Positions 60,015 through 64,000 of a DNA stretch of 64,000 nucleotides are shown piece after piece. Within the stretch, counting starts at the first letter, position 1. Every line of letters starts with the position of its first letter. Made by a program: the position numbers and the translations under genes. Below the pieces are notes generated by a model. The model worked only from the letters and a program-made list of their open reading frames with translations, was not told the DNA's origin and ran no database searches. Source of the DNA: Lingula anatina (lineage: Eukaryota; Brachiopoda; Lingulata; Lingulida; Lingulidae); NCBI RefSeq assembly GCF_001039355.2, contig NW_019776120.1:1-64000 (forward strand). Reading direction: 5' to 3'.

Positions 60015-60298
60015 CTAATAGTCAGGCGGTTAAGTCCAAATTATATTCAGAATTGTACAAAAGTTGATAAAAGCATGAAACTTTCCACGATGAATGACCC
60101 TTAGGTGTTTGTCAATTCTGGATCGGGGGGCAACTCCAAAATTCACAAGTACCCGGATGAGACGCTTTCTTAAATATGCTGACTCAGCATTTCATGTACA
60201 TTCAGATTTCATCAAAACGAGCACTAACAGTACTAATTATGATACCATAAATAGATTTAAAAACGTACGCTCACTGTACACATCTATGAGAGCAATGA

Positions 60299-60317
60299 TG
60301 ACGTCACGATGACGTCA
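60299..60317. promoter_or_regulatory. Two perfect TGACGTCA (CRE) octamers 11 bp apart
   Basis: TGACGTCA at 60,299-60,306 and 60,310-60,317, on the same face of the helix. CREB/ATF-type factors bind this palindrome in animals. No adjacent gene start is visible, so function is uncertain. Confidence 0.35.
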
Positions 60318-62240
60318 CTGGGTGATATTGCACAATTTAGGATGACAAATATCCACTTTCTCCTACAGGAACAACAGTCGAACTCTGTAATGTTTCTTTT
60401 CGTATTTTTATTACAGAAATGCATCCTTTAGGGTTAGAAAGATAAAATTATCTTGATTGCTACTTCCAAGACATTGAGCATTTTCAATATGGCCGTCAAT
60501 TTTTGAGGAAAAACAAAAAAACAACCAGAAGTCGACTGATATACTTTATTTGTGGCTGTTGTGAATGTGTTTCATGTCGGATGAACACAGTAGGACACAA
60601 GACTACATCTTAGCACGTCGTTGTTACTGGTAAAAAACAAAATGGCCGCCAAAACAAAGGGTAGAGGCAGAGAGTAAAGTAAATCAGCAAAATCAGCATA
60701 TTTCTAGAATCATCAGTCTAAATAACGGGATCTTCTTCTTTGATTTTTCCGTTAATTGTGATTTTTCGTTAGCTTTTATCCTACAGTACCATTATCTTCT
60801 TGTTTAATATTAAACTTATGTGTGTTGAGGGCCTTTGCTCTCCAAGTAGTCAGGTTACCAATCTAATTGGTCCCATAGTTGAACAATACTATGTTGTTTT
60901 CTGTAATTGTTTGAAAAAGAAATGCCCCTTTTTTGGTCAGAAAAGTCAACTTAGCTTGGCTTTACTAACTTCTGGGACATTGGCACTTTTCGTAATCCAA
61001 AATAACTGCTAATTTTTACGCAAAATTACATAAACATTAATAGCAATTTACATCAAACTATATACAGTGTGTGTATATTCTTCATTTTAAAGTTTATTTG
61101 CATGTTTACAAATACAGAGGTGGTGTTTATTAGGGTTTTCTTTCACATAATCTGCAAGTGTCATTTGTTAAAATAGAAATAGCAAAATAGTCACCAAAAC
61201 GGCACGGAAAAGGCAGGTAAAAAGCTGGTAAATTATGTTTTTCAGCTGAAAAAGATTTTAAACGAATGAAATCTGCATATACATTGTATGTCAGTAAAAT
61301 AATACGCCTGTGGTCAATGCAGGTAACGAAATAAAACAGATTGGTTAATTAGATGTTACAAAGAGGAAAGGAAATATGTTTGTCAGATTTCTTCTTTCGT
61401 TAACCAGTCAGTCATCTCTGTCAGCAGCAACCTCTTAATGTTTAAAAAATGAGGCTACTGACCAATGCTAGGCATTTCGAACTTTTATTAGATTTTTTAT
61501 CAAGCTTGCCGTTAAATTACGAAAGCTGAAACCTATCAGACCTTCAAGCAGATGATTGGCAGCGGTCGGACCCAGACGCCAAGGCAATTTTCATACCTTT
61601 AGCAGGAGGTTGTTTTCGATCTGAGGGAGACGAGAAAGCAATTTTCATATCCGTGCAAAGGACTTCGTCAGCGACAGATCGTCAGCGGGCGATGGCTCCG
61701 TTTCCTTCTTCCTTTGGTGGGTTAAGGGGGCATAACAATAGCAAAGGTGTTTAAAACTATTGTTATTCACAAAATTTAAAGCAATAATAGCTCTTCCTTT
61801 GAGATTCAAACTTCCGCAAGAAATACATTGTAAACAACTCCTGGAAATATATTCTGTTGCATTTTCCCACTAAAACGACTGTTATTGTAGTAAAATTAAA
61901 ATCTGTGCTTGTCACTTGGGCTTTCGATGCCTTTTCTGCGGTCGACAAGTGCATCCGTTGCTAATGACGTAATGGTGTCACGCGGATTCTCGCGTTCATT
62001 CGAGACCAAAATAACATGGCGGGAAACCCTCAGACGTAAGTTGCGAGTTTTTTTACAGTGCGTCGGATAACGAAAAGCCCAGAATTGCACACATTGTAGA
62101 TATAAATGCATTTTGAGCAAAAAAGACGAATACATCTTATGAATCTTATAATATTGTTATATAGTGTTGTTGTCTGCTTTTCCCGCGGTTTTAAGTAGGT
62201 CACTAGAAACTATCGCTCGATACAAGAGGGCTCCCTCAGT

Positions 62241-62402
62241 TAAAATCTCTTAAGAGATTTAAAAAAAACCCGTACGTTTAGGAAAAAAACCTGGAATAAC
62301 TTTGAATGCAGGAATGGGGTTGTTGACCATTGGTAAGTACGGGAAAATTGCCGTTTTTTCCAGGAAAATCGTATTTTTGGCCAAAACGAAGAGTTATTAT
62401 GA
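62241..62402 (+). mobile_element. Half copy of the TTAA MITE (copy 3)
   Basis: Begins at the central palindrome (TTAAAATCTCTTAAGAGATT) and runs to the CGAAGAGTTATTAT end; the left half is missing. It keeps the reading frame GLLTIGKYGKIAVFSRKIVF seen in copies 1 and 2. Confidence 0.85.
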
Positions 62403-62582
62403 CTTTAAGTTGTGCTTCTTTATTCTGACCACGTGTGTTAAAAATCCTAGGAATATGTCCCGACATCGTGTCTATCTCCAAGAAAAGCCACACGGAAGGC
62501 GTGCTGCAACTGCATTGAGACTGAACGCACTCGGTATGATCACTTTCACCCGACAAAGCGAATTTTCCCTACAAATCCTTAA

Positions 62583-63056
62583 GCCTGGGTCCCAATCCAA
62601 TATACGGGCATCTACGTCTGGTCTACGGCCAAAAAATTGATGTCAAGTTTTAAAAATGCCTAAAAAGACAGCAAAGAGCAAGAGGGAGAGGGGGATCGGG
62701 GACAAGCAAAGCATTATTGGGCTCACCATCTTTGAACAATGCTGCGGATATAATGACCTTCTCAAACATGCACCTGTTTTTATACCTCCCCCAAAACATC
62801 TGAGATTCGCCTGCAAAGGACGAGCAACAACGTAGTGCACGATGCGGGACACGTGCTAAAGTCCGTCGGGCGCAGAGATACTTCTGACGTGCGGAGGCTG
62901 AGCTTCTCAGGTACTGTCCACGCACTTTCTTCTTGCGCACTAATTACAATCACCAGTTACTTGATTTTCCCTACGATCTAGCTACGGCCCAGCCAGACGA
63001 GAGGAACCTAAATAACTGTACGTCCTGAAAATCATGCGTGGAGTTGGGACCCAGGC
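62583..63056. mobile_element. TTAA-flanked MITE, 474 bp, with GCCTGGGTCCCAA ends
   Basis: GCCTGGGTCCCAA at the left and its exact inverse TTGGGACCCAGGC at the right, with TTAA on both sides (62,579-62,582 and 63,057-63,060). No transposase. It is a different family from the AGGGATAATAAC element. Probably mobilised by a piggyBac-type enzyme, by inference from the TTAA. Confidence 0.85.
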
Positions 63057-63207
63057 TTAACCTCATATTAGCGACGAGACACGGCACAAGCATGTACTGT
63101 AGAGATAATTGCCGTTGCCCGTAGCCTCTTACGATGTCATAAAAATCCCACGGAAAACGTGTACGAGTTCATTGTACAACGTCCGTAGCATATGTCATTT
63201 AGACTTT

Positions 63208-63430
63208 AGCGATCCAAACGAGATGAAGAGGCAATTTTTTTTTTCATATCGTCAGCGGAATATCGGTAGCGATCCTAGCGAGACGAGAAGGTAATTTTCA
63301 TATTTGTTTTAGGGACTTCGTCAGCAGAAGATCGTCAGCGGGAGATAGTTATTGATCCAAACAAAAAGAGAAGGCAATTTGAATATTAATTTTTCAAGGG
63401 CCTCATTTGTGGAAGATCGTCTGCGGGAGA
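63208..63430. repeat. Diverged tandem repeat of about 80-95 bp
   Basis: Three units with GATCCxAACGAGA, then GAAGGCAATTTTCATAT, then GACTTCGTCAGC and GATCGTCAGCGGGAGA. A related stretch is at 61,562-61,700. Confidence 0.65.
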
Positions 63431-64000
63431 CCCGGTGGTTAGGATGCTATCATTCGCATTCGTGAAATATGCTAATATCTAGCCCTGCAAGAACAAAATT
63501 TATTCACATGGTTGTAGATGGTAACAACTGACTACTGAATGTTTATTTTACATTAAAACGTGCTCTAGCAGTTCAGATTCCCACCAAAAAGAAATTGCCA
63601 AAATATGTCTTTAAATGATTTTTAAAATATTTTATACTATTTTTTAAAATATTTTTATTTATACACCCCTCCTTTGAAAATTAATCTTTCTTTTTTTTTC
63701 ATTTCATTCCTTTTATTTTTGAGTGTCAAACAAGCTGATAATGATAGGTAAGGACCATAGCTAATTAGAAATCCAAATGAACAGAAAAATCGAAAGCATA
63801 AAAAGTTTTAATTAGACTTATTATACAAGTTATAGACTGATTATACTGCTATACTTCATCCTCTGCTGTATGCGTTGGCGACCATTTTGATTTTTCAACT
63901 TGCTAGTATGCAGGCATTTATCCTACTGTGTTCTTATGACGGCAAATGTGTTCACAATAGCCACAAATAAATTATATCTGTCAACTCTGTGTACGTTTCT

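Larger units (their letters stand above)
60015..64000. other. Non-array sequence; no gene supported
   Basis: Short ORFs only, none recognisable. It contains two CRE-type octamers (60,299-60,317), a half copy of the TTAA MITE (62,241-62,402), a second TTAA-flanked element (62,583-63,056) and diverged repeats with GATCGTCAGCGGGAGA (61,562-61,700 and 63,208-63,430). Confidence 0.6.

Noticed and set aside
62302-62640. 112-codon ORF as a host gene
   Set aside because: Its first third lies in the TTAA MITE half copy and its end runs into the second MITE; the middle is unrecognised.

Overview
This is animal (metazoan) genomic DNA, not prokaryotic. Coding sequence sits in short exons with GT/AG junctions, introns are AT-rich, and microsatellites, MITEs and decayed transposons are abundant. 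The genes (ankyrin repeats, Death domain, SOCS box) and the repeat style suggest an invertebrate, probably marine, but the species cannot be fixed from the sequence.

The main structure is a tandem array of about four related units, starting at about 1, 14,360, 31,520 and 43,440 and ending abruptly near 60,015. Each unit contains (i) a plus-strand terminal exon of an ankyrin/SOCS-box (ASB-like) gene and (ii) a minus-strand ankyrin-repeat + Death-domain gene, arranged tail to tail. The minus-strand genes appear to start from a small untranslated exon inside the next unit's upstream block (14,767, 32,047, 45,017; another at 1,584 would serve a gene left of the window).

Minus-strand genes: gene 1 (13,824-7,555, 8 coding exons, about 407 aa), gene 2 (30,175-22,707, up to 11 coding exons, about 473 aa), gene 3 (42,067-38,013, 5 coding exons, short form) and gene 4 (from 55,312 down to 52,274, 5' part missing). 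Each ankyrin exon is exactly 99 bp (33 codons, phase 0), followed by a 66- or 90-bp partial repeat exon, a 247-bp Death-domain exon and a 314-bp last exon encoding a conserved C-terminal domain I do not recognise. Repeat number differs between genes, and gene 2 has expanded by tandem exon+intron duplication.

Plus-strand SOCS exons: only the copy at 48,458-49,212 is intact. The copy at 16,716-19,480 is split by a 2.0-kb transposon and has a stop. Copies at 3,655-4,678 and 34,095-35,212 share nonsense codons and a 49-bp internal tandem repeat; the latter also carries a TTAA-targeting MITE that creates a chimeric ORF.

Mobile DNA includes a CACTA-type MITE, TTAA-flanked MITEs, a GAGTCA-rich MITE with a tRNA-like core, a deleted Tc1-like element, LINE reverse-transcriptase fossils and a 4.2-kb element with GGATGA ends. 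The assembly has defects: an unmerged 1,633-bp overlap around a single N (52,758-56,024), a single-N join inside a last exon (38,301), and a 171-N gap flanked by G/C homopolymers (46,971-47,141). From about 60,015 to 64,000 is non-array sequence with no gene I can support.
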